From an uncultured Fidelibacterota bacterium (GTDB lineage: Bacteria > Fidelibacterota > Marinisomatia > Marinisomatales > Marinisomataceae): DNA of 37,990 nucleotides. The translations under genes and the position numbers were made by a program. Under the pieces are notes generated by a model. The model was not told the DNA's origin, ran no database searches, and saw only the letters and a list, made by a program, of their open reading frames with translations. The stretch covers positions 1 to 37,990 of the forward strand of contig CACOSI010000007.1 in assembly GCA_902629855.1 (NCBI GenBank), read 5' to 3'. Positions 17,340 through 25,582 of the stretch are shown in pieces; position 1 is the first letter of the stretch, and the number at the start of each line of letters is the position of its first letter.

Positions 17340-18227
17340 ATGAAATCAATTCAAATCAAAAACTTAGTTTCAGAAATGAAGCTTCAGGGCTTTTATTTAT
17401 GTATTGAAAAAAGATTGCTTAAGAAAAAAGATGGTTCTTCTTATTTGAATTTACTTTTTCAAGATAAAACTGGAGTGATAAGGGCAAGAATTTGGGATAA
17501 CGTTCAAAAATTATCTAACAAATTTGAAAATGGTGATCCGGTTGCAATAAAAGGAAAAACCTATCAATACGGAAGTAGTTTGATGATTAAAGTTGAAAAT
17601 ATTTCTAAAGCAACGGAAAAGAAATATCAAAAATATGGGTTTAATGCAACTGATTTAATTCCAAAGTCAAAAGAAAATCCTAGCGATTTATGGAACAAGC
17701 TTTTAAAAGAAGTTGATAAAATTTCAAAAAATCATTTTAAACTTTTAACCAAAAAGATTCTTAATGATCATAAAAAGAAATTTAAAGTTTACCCTGCAAG
17801 TATATCTTTTCATTATAATTATCAAGGCGGTTTAGTAGAACAGACAATCTCCATTATTAAAATTTCAAAAGTTATAGGAAAACATTACTCAATCGATAAT
17901 GATTTGTTATTGACCGGAGCATGCCTACATCAAATTGGAAAATTATATTCAATTAATCTTGGTTCTTCAGAATTCAACTTAAATAAAAAGTCTTTATTAG
18001 GTAATGCAATACTCTCAAGAGATATTGTAAATAAATACATTGGATTAATTAAAAACTTCCCAAAAGAGGATAAATTAAAGTTAGAACATTTGATTCTTTC
18101 ATATCAAGGAAGGAAAGAATGGCAAAGTCCAGTTGAACCTCAAACTGTTGAAGCAATTCTTTTACACACAATCAACTATATGGATTCTCATATTAACGTT
18201 ATGAAAAGAGATGAAGACAGCATTTAG
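17340..18227 (+). CDS. YhaM-like OB-fold plus HD-domain protein, probable catalytically dead
   Basis: A 295-residue protein with the architecture of YhaM/CBF1 3'-5' exoribonucleases. The N-terminal OB-fold spans about 15-90 (DKTGVIRARIW, then GDPVAIKGKTYQY). The HD domain spans about 150-285 and is recognisable from YQGGLVEQT, LLLTGACLHQIGKL, LILSYQGRKEWQSPVEPQTVEAILLH and MDSH. The usual metal ligands are replaced: the His of the EHT segment is Q168, the HD dyad is H197-Q198, the SHHG pair is Y255-Q256, and the first Asp of the last helix is N279. The fold signature remains, so it is not a decaying pseudogene. I infer a non-catalytic nucleic-acid-binding or regulatory role. It overlaps the next gene by 17 nt. 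Confidence 0.75.
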   Translation: MKSIQIKNLVSEMKLQGFYLCIEKRLLKKKDGSSYLNLLFQDKTGVIRARIWDNVQKLSNKFENGDPVAIKGKTYQYGSSLMIKVENISKATEKKYQKYGFNATDLIPKSKENPSDLWNKLLKEVDKISKNHFKLLTKKILNDHKKKFKVYPASISFHYNYQGGLVEQTISIIKISKVIGKHYSIDNDLLLTGACLHQIGKLYSINLGSSEFNLNKKSLLGNAILSRDIVNKYIGLIKNFPKEDKLKLEHLILSYQGRKEWQSPVEPQTVEAILLHTINYMDSHINVMKRDEDSI

Positions 18228-19806
18228 GTCTTTTCTAGTATTTTTAAGTTTTTCACTTGCTCAGGAATCAATATCCTATGACATTTCAAATCAATTTGGT
18301 TATCAAATAAAAAATAATTTGATACAATGGAATAATGATCAAGAATTTGACAATATTTTAGTTGATAGAAGTTCAAAAAATTTTACTAATAAATTTCATT
18401 CCTTCAATTTTAACGAATTTCCCGCTGATTCAATCTATACCAAAAGTAAATTTATTTATGAATTTGGAGATTACGGTTTTGATGCATTAAATATCGGTCT
18501 TAAAAAAAATAATGAAATGAATAGCTTTCAATTTTTTGCAGGAAAGAAAAGTTTCTTTGGTAATTATTCTGAATTTTCGGATGAAGATGGTAGTCCGCTT
18601 AGTTTATTTTATAAGTTTGACTTTTCAGTAAAAGTTAAAAATCATTCAGTATATACATCGGCTGGTTATTTTAGGGAGAAATCAAATTTCCGATTCAATA
18701 ATCCATTTGGATTAGATTCATCTAATAATAAAGAGTTTTCTGACTTTATATCTTTAAAAGTTGGAGATGCATTCAAAATAAATGATAATCATTATAATAT
18801 TGAGCTAAATCATATAAGCAAGTTTGATTCAATTAATATTGCAGAATATAATCTTAATAATAGAAATGATTTAAAACGAAACTTGTTAAATATGGAAGTT
18901 CATAATGGAAGATGGTTACATTTTAAAGCTGTTATAGATAACAACTATTACATGAATGAAATTTCATCAAAAGGTTTTTCAACAAACCTAGTATCCTTAT
19001 CAAACAAAAATAACTTTTCTGTAGGAGATATTACATACGGAGTAGACTTTTTAGAAGATGATATATCACCAAAAATTTTGATTAACAATTCTTTTGGAAT
19101 TTTTAATATTAGTGTACAGTCTATAAATAAGCCAAATAGAGTATTAAATGACTTATTTTCCTATCAAGTTATTGATGAATTTTCTGGAAGAAAACTAGAA
19201 AATTGGAATTCAGTAAATATTGGTTTAAATATTGATAAAAAAGTAAGTATTTCATCTCATATAAATTTTACTCAAGCAAATGATATAGCTATTTCCCAAA
19301 AACCTCTTGAGATGTCTGTTGTTGAGGATGATATATATTTAAATATTAACGACAACATTACATCATTAGAAACCAGTATATCATTTCCAATAAAATTTGG
19401 TCAATTTGATATAACTCATTATTACAATTTTTATGATAGTGCAATCAGTTCTAATAGATCACATAGTCTTAACTTAGAATACTTATACAATTTATCTTTA
19501 GTATCAAACAAATTAGGTATAGAAGGTAAGATAGGGCTTCAATATTTTTCAGAAAATGATTCAGATTATTATTTTGATTACTTTAGAGATATTCCAGTTA
19601 AAGGTAAAAATTATGTACTTGATGATTTTTACAATTTATATCTCAAAATGGATCTTTCAATTTCTGATGTGATATTGACCATTCGTTTAAAAAATGGTCT
19701 ATATAAGTTTTTTGAAGAAGATGACTACTCACCAGTTAATCATGAACTTTTCAATCCAGTAAGTAGTCTCTTATCTTTCGGAATAATCTGGGAATTTGAC
19801 GATTAA
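18211..19806 (+). CDS. Putative outer-membrane beta-barrel protein, function unknown
   Basis: A 531-residue protein with a clear Sec signal peptide (FLVFLSFSLAQ, cleavage near residue 17-18). The rest is rich in Asn, Asp, Ser, Phe and Tyr, arranged as alternating amphipathic strands with polar turns, e.g. LKMDLSISDVILTIRLKNGL. This resembles a plug-less TonB-receptor-like barrel or porin. I see no TonB plug, no enzyme motif and no known family. It lacks a C-terminal aromatic residue (ends WEFDD). Its start lies inside the YhaM-like gene (17-nt overlap), so they are co-transcribed. Its stop codon is read from the same TTAA as the convergent TonB receptor. Confidence 0.6.
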   Translation: MKTAFRSFLVFLSFSLAQESISYDISNQFGYQIKNNLIQWNNDQEFDNILVDRSSKNFTNKFHSFNFNEFPADSIYTKSKFIYEFGDYGFDALNIGLKKNNEMNSFQFFAGKKSFFGNYSEFSDEDGSPLSLFYKFDFSVKVKNHSVYTSAGYFREKSNFRFNNPFGLDSSNNKEFSDFISLKVGDAFKINDNHYNIELNHISKFDSINIAEYNLNNRNDLKRNLLNMEVHNGRWLHFKAVIDNNYYMNEISSKGFSTNLVSLSNKNNFSVGDITYGVDFLEDDISPKILINNSFGIFNISVQSINKPNRVLNDLFSYQVIDEFSGRKLENWNSVNIGLNIDKKVSISSHINFTQANDIAISQKPLEMSVVEDDIYLNINDNITSLETSISFPIKFGQFDITHYYNFYDSAISSNRSHSLNLEYLYNLSLVSNKLGIEGKIGLQYFSENDSDYYFDYFRDIPVKGKNYVLDDFYNLYLKMDLSISDVILTIRLKNGLYKFFEEDDYSPVNHELFNPVSSLLSFGIIWEFDD

Positions 19807-21848
19807 ATAATATACTCTAAAGTTAAGTTTATACTTCTGCCAGGTTCAGGATAACCAAGTGTGGATTCATATTCTTGATCAAGTGCATTATCGATAGTAA
19901 TAGTCGCATCAAGAATACTTTTTCCATCCATAGATAAAATACTCCTTGTAGCTGCTATACTTAATAATGATAAAGCTGGACCAATAACTTCATCACTAAA
20001 AGAGGATTCATATTGCAGAATTCTTTCTCCGGTTTTTTTATAGTGCATTGCTAAACTTGTTTTTTTATTTAAGTTGTATGAAAGCATTAAACTCATTGAT
20101 GAATTCGGAACATATAATAGATCTTTATCCAGCTCTTTATCTTTTGATTCATATTTATTGTAAGCAACTTGCATCTCAACTTTTTCAAAACTTTTTAAAA
20201 AAGTTAAATTCATTGAATTTCTTTCTGCAGATGAAATATTTATTGGAATATATTTAAATGATTCATCTGGTTGCCAAACAATTAAATTATCATAGTTTTT
20301 TAACGATGTAGAAAGTGAAATTTTTCCTAAAAAAGAATTGCTTGTTACCTTAAGAGCAACATAATCACTTTCTTCAGGTTTCAAATCTGGATTTCCACCA
20401 CTATATAGTCCATCAGGCCAAAAAAGATCATTCATTGTTGGAAATTGAAAAGACGTTCCAAAGTCAAAATTGAAATCAAATCCCATTTTTTCATTTGAAA
20501 ACTGATCAACAGCTTCTAAACCAAGATTGTAAGTGGTTTCTTTATTTCCAGGCTGTGAATCATATCTTAATGATGGTAGAATTTTGAAATTCTTTTCAAG
20601 ATCAACATAAGTTACATTTACGGCCATTGATGTAGTATCTATTTCACGTTTTGCTAAATCTGTACTATCAACTCTTTCAGACTTTTCTATTAGGTCTAAT
20701 TCATATGCAACTGATTTACTAAATTTTTGCTTTAAATTTAATCCAAACCTTGATGTAGTTAGATCATGTTCACTTAAAACAGGAAATGATTCATTTGGGT
20801 CATCATAGACTTGATTATTTTTTGATCTATTCATAGATAATTTTAACGTTCCTTTATTGATGAACCGCACTACAGAAAAATCGTTTAAATCAAATTCATC
20901 TGTTCGAGTTGCTAAATTTGATGGAAAAGTTGTACTTCCTGAAACCCCTCTTATATTTTCCATCATTAAAGAACTAAAGTTAATTAAAGTTTTTTCATTA
21001 ATTATAAATTCACGGCCAACACTAAGAAAAAATTGATCAAGATAGTTATTTTCCCTTTTTTCTCTTTCTTCAGTAGTGGTATTCAAAAACTCGTAATTAC
21101 CATCATATTCCGTTTTTCCAAAAACTATATTTCTACTTCCTCTATCCGTTCTAATATTGTAAGTAGCTCCATATTGATTAAATCCAAAGTCACCAGTACC
21201 ATAAATAATTTTATTTGAATTAACATTATTATTTATGTTGATTGATCCATCAATTGATCCAGATCCAAATCTTGTTCCTGAGTTTAGTCGATAATTTACA
21301 GATTGAAGTGCAAAGGACGGAAAAATTGATAAATCAACTTGTCCATTCATTGCATCTGTTAAATCAACTTCATTATATAAAACTTTTGTATGTCGTGCAA
21401 ATCCACCATCAAAAGATGCTGATGAAACACCTGCATAACCTCCACCAGTTCTTATTTCAATTGAAGGAATTTGATTAATTGATCCACCTTTTGAAAATTT
21501 GCTTAAAGCGTTAGAATTTGTAGTATTATTAAGATATTTTTTAGTACTGCCATAAACGTCAACACTTTGAAGTTCAATATTTTCATTTTTTAGAACGAAT
21601 ACTTTATCAGTATTATTTTCTAAATCAACTATAAGTTTTTCATAGCCAATTAAAGAAAATACTATCTCATTTTCACTATCAATTTTTGTAGTAAAACCAC
21701 CATTTTCATTTGTTGTAGATAAATTTTCTCCATGTCTTACAAAGACGTATTGAAGTGGATCACCTGATGAATCAGTTACTATTCCTGTAAAAGTTTGAGC
21801 AGAAAGACTGCTTATAAAGATTGATAAAACTATAATGTAATTTTTCAT
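19803..21848 (-). CDS. TonB-dependent outer-membrane receptor, probable cobalamin/corrinoid transporter
   Basis: A 681-residue receptor. The signal peptide ends around SLSAQ (17-18). A carboxypeptidase-regulatory-like domain spans about 19-95 (FTGIVTDSSGDPLQYVFV), a plug domain about 100-205 (VDVYGSTKK..., FDGGFARHTKVLYNEVDLTDA), and the barrel runs to the end with the conserved FQFPTMNDLFWP and NPDLKPEES receptor motifs. It lies 32 nt downstream of a cobalamin riboswitch, so vitamin B12 or another corrinoid is the best substrate guess and it is BtuB-like. A strong Shine-Dalgarno (GGAGG) precedes the ATG, unusual in this window. The last residues are EYII rather than the usual terminal aromatic. 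Confidence 0.88.
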   Translation of the reverse strand: MKNYIIVLSIFISSLSAQTFTGIVTDSSGDPLQYVFVRHGENLSTTNENGGFTTKIDSENEIVFSLIGYEKLIVDLENNTDKVFVLKNENIELQSVDVYGSTKKYLNNTTNSNALSKFSKGGSINQIPSIEIRTGGGYAGVSSASFDGGFARHTKVLYNEVDLTDAMNGQVDLSIFPSFALQSVNYRLNSGTRFGSGSIDGSININNNVNSNKIIYGTGDFGFNQYGATYNIRTDRGSRNIVFGKTEYDGNYEFLNTTTEEREKRENNYLDQFFLSVGREFIINEKTLINFSSLMMENIRGVSGSTTFPSNLATRTDEFDLNDFSVVRFINKGTLKLSMNRSKNNQVYDDPNESFPVLSEHDLTTSRFGLNLKQKFSKSVAYELDLIEKSERVDSTDLAKREIDTTSMAVNVTYVDLEKNFKILPSLRYDSQPGNKETTYNLGLEAVDQFSNEKMGFDFNFDFGTSFQFPTMNDLFWPDGLYSGGNPDLKPEESDYVALKVTSNSFLGKISLSTSLKNYDNLIVWQPDESFKYIPINISSAERNSMNLTFLKSFEKVEMQVAYNKYESKDKELDKDLLYVPNSSMSLMLSYNLNKKTSLAMHYKKTGERILQYESSFSDEVIGPALSLLSIAATRSILSMDGKSILDATITIDNALDQEYESTLGYPEPGRSINLTLEYII

Positions 21849-21880
21849 TATACTTTCCTCCGAAGTTATTAAATTTTTTT

Positions 21881-22016
21881 TGCAAATAAGGTTTCCTGAC
21901 TCATACCTAAAACGATTTAAAGCCTTCTCCTGATTAACAGAATGGATAATATTAAATCTCAGTATTTACAGTAGCGGGGACTGTCAAAGCTTTTCACTTT
22001 GTTCCCTACATTTGCG
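21881..22016 (-). promoter_or_regulatory. Cobalamin riboswitch
   Basis: The minus strand reads GGGAAC, then AAAGTGAAAAGCTTT, ACAGTCCCCGCTACTGTAA, CAGGAGAAGGC and GAGTCAGGAAACCT. This matches the conserved cobalamin aptamer core and its B12-box 3' end (consensus GCCAGGAGACCTGCC). The P1 stem pairs GCAAAT (22010-22015) with ATTTGC (21882-21887). It ends 32 nt before the TonB receptor ATG. No GC-rich terminator hairpin with a T-run follows, so control is more likely at translation. The ribosome-binding site GGAGG lies in the loop of a small ACTT/AAGT hairpin at 21852-21866. Confidence 0.9.
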
Positions 22017-22072
22017 TAAAAACATTAAAATATATTTTATAAAATGTAAACGATTTTTTTATAAATTAAAAT

Positions 22073-22600
22073 ATGTCAGATAAGCAATCCAATCAACTTA
22101 GCAACTTAACACTAATTTTGAATGCAAGTTATTTACCTTTAGGTGTCTGTACATCAAAACGAGCAATTTGCCTTTTCTTTCTTAATAAAGTCGATATCTT
22201 AATGAATTATGAGGATTATATTTATTCTCCCTCAACACGCTTAAAAGTTCCAAGCGTTATTAAACTAAAAAAATATGTCAATTTTAATAGTCTTGATGTT
22301 GTTCTTAATAGAAAGAATTTGCTGCTAAGAGATAACTCATGCTGCCAATATTGCTCCTCTACAAAAAATTTGACTATTGATCATATAATTCCTAAACAAA
22401 AGGGCGGTAAAGATACATGGGAAAATTTAATTATTGCATGTTCTTCATGTAATGCAAAGAAAGGAAATAGAACACCTTTTGAGGCAAATATGAAACTTAT
22501 GAAAGAAGCAAAAAAGCCAAATAGATTTATGTATTATAATCAATTTATTAATTATAAAAATAAAGGTTGGAAAGACTATCTTTTCCATGGAAAAAATTAA
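22073..22600 (+). CDS. HNH endonuclease domain protein
   Basis: A 175-residue protein with an N-terminal alpha/beta region (LTLILNASYLPLGV, common to a conserved bacterial HNH family) and a C-terminal HNH domain. Zinc cysteines are C91, C94, C123 and C126. The catalytic segment is LTIDHIIPK with H104, followed by N118 (WENLIIACSSC). It probably nicks or cuts DNA; the family is widespread as a single chromosomal gene and its cellular role is unclear. It is divergent from the B12-regulated receptor and sits 3 nt upstream of trpS, so it appears to head the following operon. Nothing around it indicates restriction or defence. Confidence 0.88.
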   Translation: MSDKQSNQLSNLTLILNASYLPLGVCTSKRAICLFFLNKVDILMNYEDYIYSPSTRLKVPSVIKLKKYVNFNSLDVVLNRKNLLLRDNSCCQYCSSTKNLTIDHIIPKQKGGKDTWENLIIACSSCNAKKGNRTPFEANMKLMKEAKKPNRFMYYNQFINYKNKGWKDYLFHGKN

Positions 22601-22603
22601 TAT

Positions 22604-23569
22604 ATGAAAAAAAGAATTTTAAGTGGAATACAGCCGTCTGGACAATTGCATGTTGGAAATTATTTTGGCATGATCGAGAGGATGGTAAATTTTCAGGAAG
22701 AATCTGAGCTTCTTTGCTTTATTGCTAATTATCATTCGTTAACTTCCTTATCAGATAGTAAAAAGCTTGAAAGAAATACATTTGAAGCATTTGTTGATCT
22801 TTTATCTCTTGGGATAGACCCTCAAAAGTCAATATTTTGGGTACAATCTCATGTTCCAGAAGTAACAGAATTAGCATGGATTCTATCTAATTTTACATCT
22901 GTAGGCTTGATGCAAAGATCTACATCCTATAAAGATAAAATTTCAAATGGTTTAAAGCCTAATATGGGATTATTTTCTTATCCGGTTTTGATGGCATCTG
23001 ATATTTTATTATATCAATCTAATATCGTTCCAGTTGGCAAAGATCAAAAACAGCATTTGGAAATGACAAAAGATATAGCTTTGAAGTTTAATAATTTTTA
23101 TGGTGATACTTTTATTATTCCGGAAGTAGAAATTGATAAGAATAAAGATCTTATAATTGGAATCGATGGCAAAAAAATGAGTAAATCATATAATAACACT
23201 ATTCCAATATTTGGTAAAGAATCACAAATTAAAGATCAAATAATGAATATTAAAACTGATTCTGCAGGATTAAATGATTTAAAAGATACTAATACTCCTT
23301 TGTTTCAAATTTTTTCAATGTTTTTAAGCGATAATGAGTTAAAAACTCTTGATGAAAGGTACAATACCCCAGGCTTAAAATATATGGAAGTCAAAAAAGA
23401 ACTTTTTGAAAAAGTAATGGATTATTTTTCTAATCAAAGAAAGAACAGAGATAAATTTATTAATAATCCTGATGATGTAAGAGATTTGATGAAGTTGGGA
23501 GCAGAAAAAGCAAGAGATATCGCATCAAAAACGTTATTAAAAGTTAAAAAAGCTGCTGGTTTAATTTAG
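22604..23569 (+). CDS. trpS: Tryptophanyl-tRNA synthetase
   Basis: A class Ic aminoacyl-tRNA synthetase that charges tRNA-Trp. The HIGH-type signature is HVGN (16-19, within SGIQPSGQLHVGN) and the KMSKS loop is intact at 191-195 followed by SYNN. Other family landmarks are the GLMQRSTSYKDK helix, FSYPVLMASDILLY and the KDQKQHLEMTKD segment that contacts tryptophan and ATP. The 321-residue length is normal. It lies between the HNH gene and scpA with gaps of 3 and 0 nt. Confidence 0.97.
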   Translation: MKKRILSGIQPSGQLHVGNYFGMIERMVNFQEESELLCFIANYHSLTSLSDSKKLERNTFEAFVDLLSLGIDPQKSIFWVQSHVPEVTELAWILSNFTSVGLMQRSTSYKDKISNGLKPNMGLFSYPVLMASDILLYQSNIVPVGKDQKQHLEMTKDIALKFNNFYGDTFIIPEVEIDKNKDLIIGIDGKKMSKSYNNTIPIFGKESQIKDQIMNIKTDSAGLNDLKDTNTPLFQIFSMFLSDNELKTLDERYNTPGLKYMEVKKELFEKVMDYFSNQRKNRDKFINNPDDVRDLMKLGAEKARDIASKTLLKVKKAAGLI

Positions 23570-24292
23570 ATGTTTGAGATTAAGCTAGAAAACTTTAACG
23601 GACCTTTAGATTTATTACTTTATTTTATAAAAAGAGATAAGATAGATATTTATGATATTCCAATTACACAAATCACAGATGAATACATTCAAGTAATAGA
23701 TAAGGCCAAAAAGTTAGATATTTCAATTGCTGGAGAGTTTTTATTTATGGCATCTATGTTGCTCAGAATTAAAACTCAAATGCTTTTACCAAGAAAAATT
23801 GATGAAGAAGGTTTTGAGATTGATGATCCAAGAATAGACTTAGTTGCACAGCTTATAGAGTATAAAAAATTTAAAAGTATAGCTCATCAGCTTAAACAAA
23901 TTCACGAAAATAATAAAAATATATTTTTCCGTTCGGATTCAAAAGTTGTTTATGATAAATCAAATCAAGTTTCAGATTATTTAAAAGAAGTAACGCTTTA
24001 TGATATTTCAAAAATTTTTAAAGAAGCCATTGATAATGCACCAACAGTGGACACATTTAAAATTTATAGGGAAATAGTATCATTGAAAAAACAGAAGAGC
24101 TTTATAATTTCATTATTTAAAGACAAAGATATTTTATCGCTAAAAAAGCTTGTCAAAAGGCTTAAAGATAAAATGGAGATAATTGTTACATTTCTTGCAT
24201 TATTAGAAATGATTAAAGAAGGTGAAATAATTTGTCATCAAAAGCAAAATTTTGATGACATTGAAATAAAACTAAATGTGGTTAAAGCTTGA
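23570..24292 (+). CDS. scpA: Segregation and condensation protein A
   Basis: The kleisin subunit of the bacterial SMC-ScpAB condensin, linking the SMC heads during chromosome compaction and segregation. The N-terminus (FEIKLENFNGPLDLLLYFI, followed by KRDKIDIYDIPITQITDEY) is the conserved SMC-neck-binding segment; the C-terminus (VTFLALLEMIKEGEI) is the winged helix that contacts the SMC cap. The 240-residue length is typical. Its TGA stop overlaps the TTG start of scpB, so the two subunits are translationally coupled. Confidence 0.95.
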   Translation: MFEIKLENFNGPLDLLLYFIKRDKIDIYDIPITQITDEYIQVIDKAKKLDISIAGEFLFMASMLLRIKTQMLLPRKIDEEGFEIDDPRIDLVAQLIEYKKFKSIAHQLKQIHENNKNIFFRSDSKVVYDKSNQVSDYLKEVTLYDISKIFKEAIDNAPTVDTFKIYREIVSLKKQKSFIISLFKDKDILSLKKLVKRLKDKMEIIVTFLALLEMIKEGEIICHQKQNFDDIEIKLNVVKA

Positions 24293-24810
24293 AAAAAAAT
24301 AAAATAATAGAATCTTTACTTTTTGTGTCAACCTCACCGTTAGGACAAAAAGATATAGACAAAGTCTTTGGTAAAAATGAAACTGTTGATTTAGAGAAAG
24401 TAGTAAAAGAGCTAAATGATAATTACAAAAATAGTGCAATGTATATTAAAGATATAGGTTCAGGATTTCTTATGGTTACAAGAAAAGATTTTGAGCCATA
24501 TATATCAAAATTAATACCTTCTAAAAAGTTAATTTTGTCAAACGCTGCTTTAGAGGTACTTGCTATTATTGCGTATAAACAACCAATTTCTAGAATAGAT
24601 GTTGAAGCAATAAGAGGTGTAGATTGTAAGGGAGTTATTAAAAATCTTTTATCAAAAAAATTAGTTAAAATTCAGGGCAGAGAAGATTCAATTGGTAAAG
24701 CCCTTCTATACAAAACAACAGATAACTATCTTAAGCACTTTGGTATATCAAATTTATCAGATATGCCAACACCACATGAATTATCTGATATTGAATCTTC
24801 CCAAAACTAA
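24289..24810 (+). CDS. scpB: Segregation and condensation protein B
   Basis: The dimeric winged-helix (kite) partner of ScpA in the SMC condensin complex. Recognisable segments are IIESLLFVSTSPLG, LSNAALEVLAIIAYKQPISR and the GVDCKGVIKNLLSKKLVKI second winged helix, ending YKTTDNYLKHFG. At 173 residues it is within the family range. The start is TTG at 24289 inside the scpA stop (TTGA), matching the expected N-terminus; no ATG lies near. The rluB-type gene follows after 3 nt. Confidence 0.95.
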   Translation: MKKNKIIESLLFVSTSPLGQKDIDKVFGKNETVDLEKVVKELNDNYKNSAMYIKDIGSGFLMVTRKDFEPYISKLIPSKKLILSNAALEVLAIIAYKQPISRIDVEAIRGVDCKGVIKNLLSKKLVKIQGREDSIGKALLYKTTDNYLKHFGISNLSDMPTPHELSDIESSQN

Positions 24811-24813
24811 TAT

Positions 24814-25527
24814 ATGAAACTTTTCAAATTCATTGCCGATTCTGGTTTATTGTCAAGAAGAAGAGCTCAAGAGGAAATTAAGAATGCAATGGTCACTGTA
24901 AATGATAAATTAATATTAGATCCATTTCATGATATAAATATAAAGGACGATGTCAGATATGATCAAAAAAAGGTTAAGCAAAGAGATAGATTTACTACAA
25001 TTTTGCTTCATAAACCTAAGGGGTATATTTCGACAAAATCTGATGAAAAAGATAGAAAAACAATTTTTGAGCTAATACCTTCAAAATATTATTTAAATCA
25101 TGTTGGTCGTCTTGATAAAGATACAACAGGCGCAATTCTTTTAACTGATGATGGACAACTTTCACAATTTTTGATGCATCCAAAAAACAAAATTGAGAAA
25201 GAATATTTAGCTGTTTCAGATAAATTTTTGGATAAAAAAACAATAGATAAAATTAAAAGAGGCATATTTATTGGCTCAAATCAAAAAGGAAAAGCTAAAA
25301 TAATATCTCAAGAAAAAATAAAAAATAGAGTTGAAATTAAAATGATCCTTAGGCAGGGAAAGAAGAATGAAATAAGAAGAATTTTTAAATTTTTAGACTT
25401 GAAACTATTCTCTTTAAAGCGTGAAAGAATTGGTGAAATTTTGTTGGGAGATTTACCAAAAGGTTCATGGCGTGAACTTTCTAAAAAAGAAATAAAATTT
25501 TTACAAAGAATTCGTTCAAAAAGTTAA
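24814..25527 (+). CDS. rluB: rRNA pseudouridine synthase (RsuA/RluB family)
   Basis: Isomerises a uridine of ribosomal RNA, most likely in 23S helix 90 by analogy with RluB. The N-terminal S4 RNA-binding domain (about 1-55; ADSGLLSRRRAQEEI) precedes the catalytic domain, with HKPKGYIST and the active Asp D101 in VGRLDKDTTGAILLTDDG. RQGKKNEIRRIF is the other family signature. The 237-residue length is normal. The scpA-scpB-rluB-cmk-rpsA order is a common bacterial arrangement and supports the RluB call, although RsuA/RluE/RluF activity is not excluded by sequence. Confidence 0.9.
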   Translation: MKLFKFIADSGLLSRRRAQEEIKNAMVTVNDKLILDPFHDINIKDDVRYDQKKVKQRDRFTTILLHKPKGYISTKSDEKDRKTIFELIPSKYYLNHVGRLDKDTTGAILLTDDGQLSQFLMHPKNKIEKEYLAVSDKFLDKKTIDKIKRGIFIGSNQKGKAKIISQEKIKNRVEIKMILRQGKKNEIRRIFKFLDLKLFSLKRERIGEILLGDLPKGSWRELSKKEIKFLQRIRSKS

Positions 25528-25582
25528 GAATTTAAACTATTTGGTATTTGCATAAAGAAAAACTAACTTTCTGAGCATTTTT

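Noticed and set aside
22026-22039. 14-bp perfect palindrome TAAAATATATTTTA in the divergent promoter region
   Set aside because: A purely A/T palindrome of this size is expected often at this base composition; no second copy was seen near Fur or elsewhere, so I do not call an operator.
22073-22600. HNH protein as part of a defence or homing element
   Set aside because: It is a stand-alone chromosomal family directly joined to trpS; there is no methyltransferase, helicase partner, intron or repeat.
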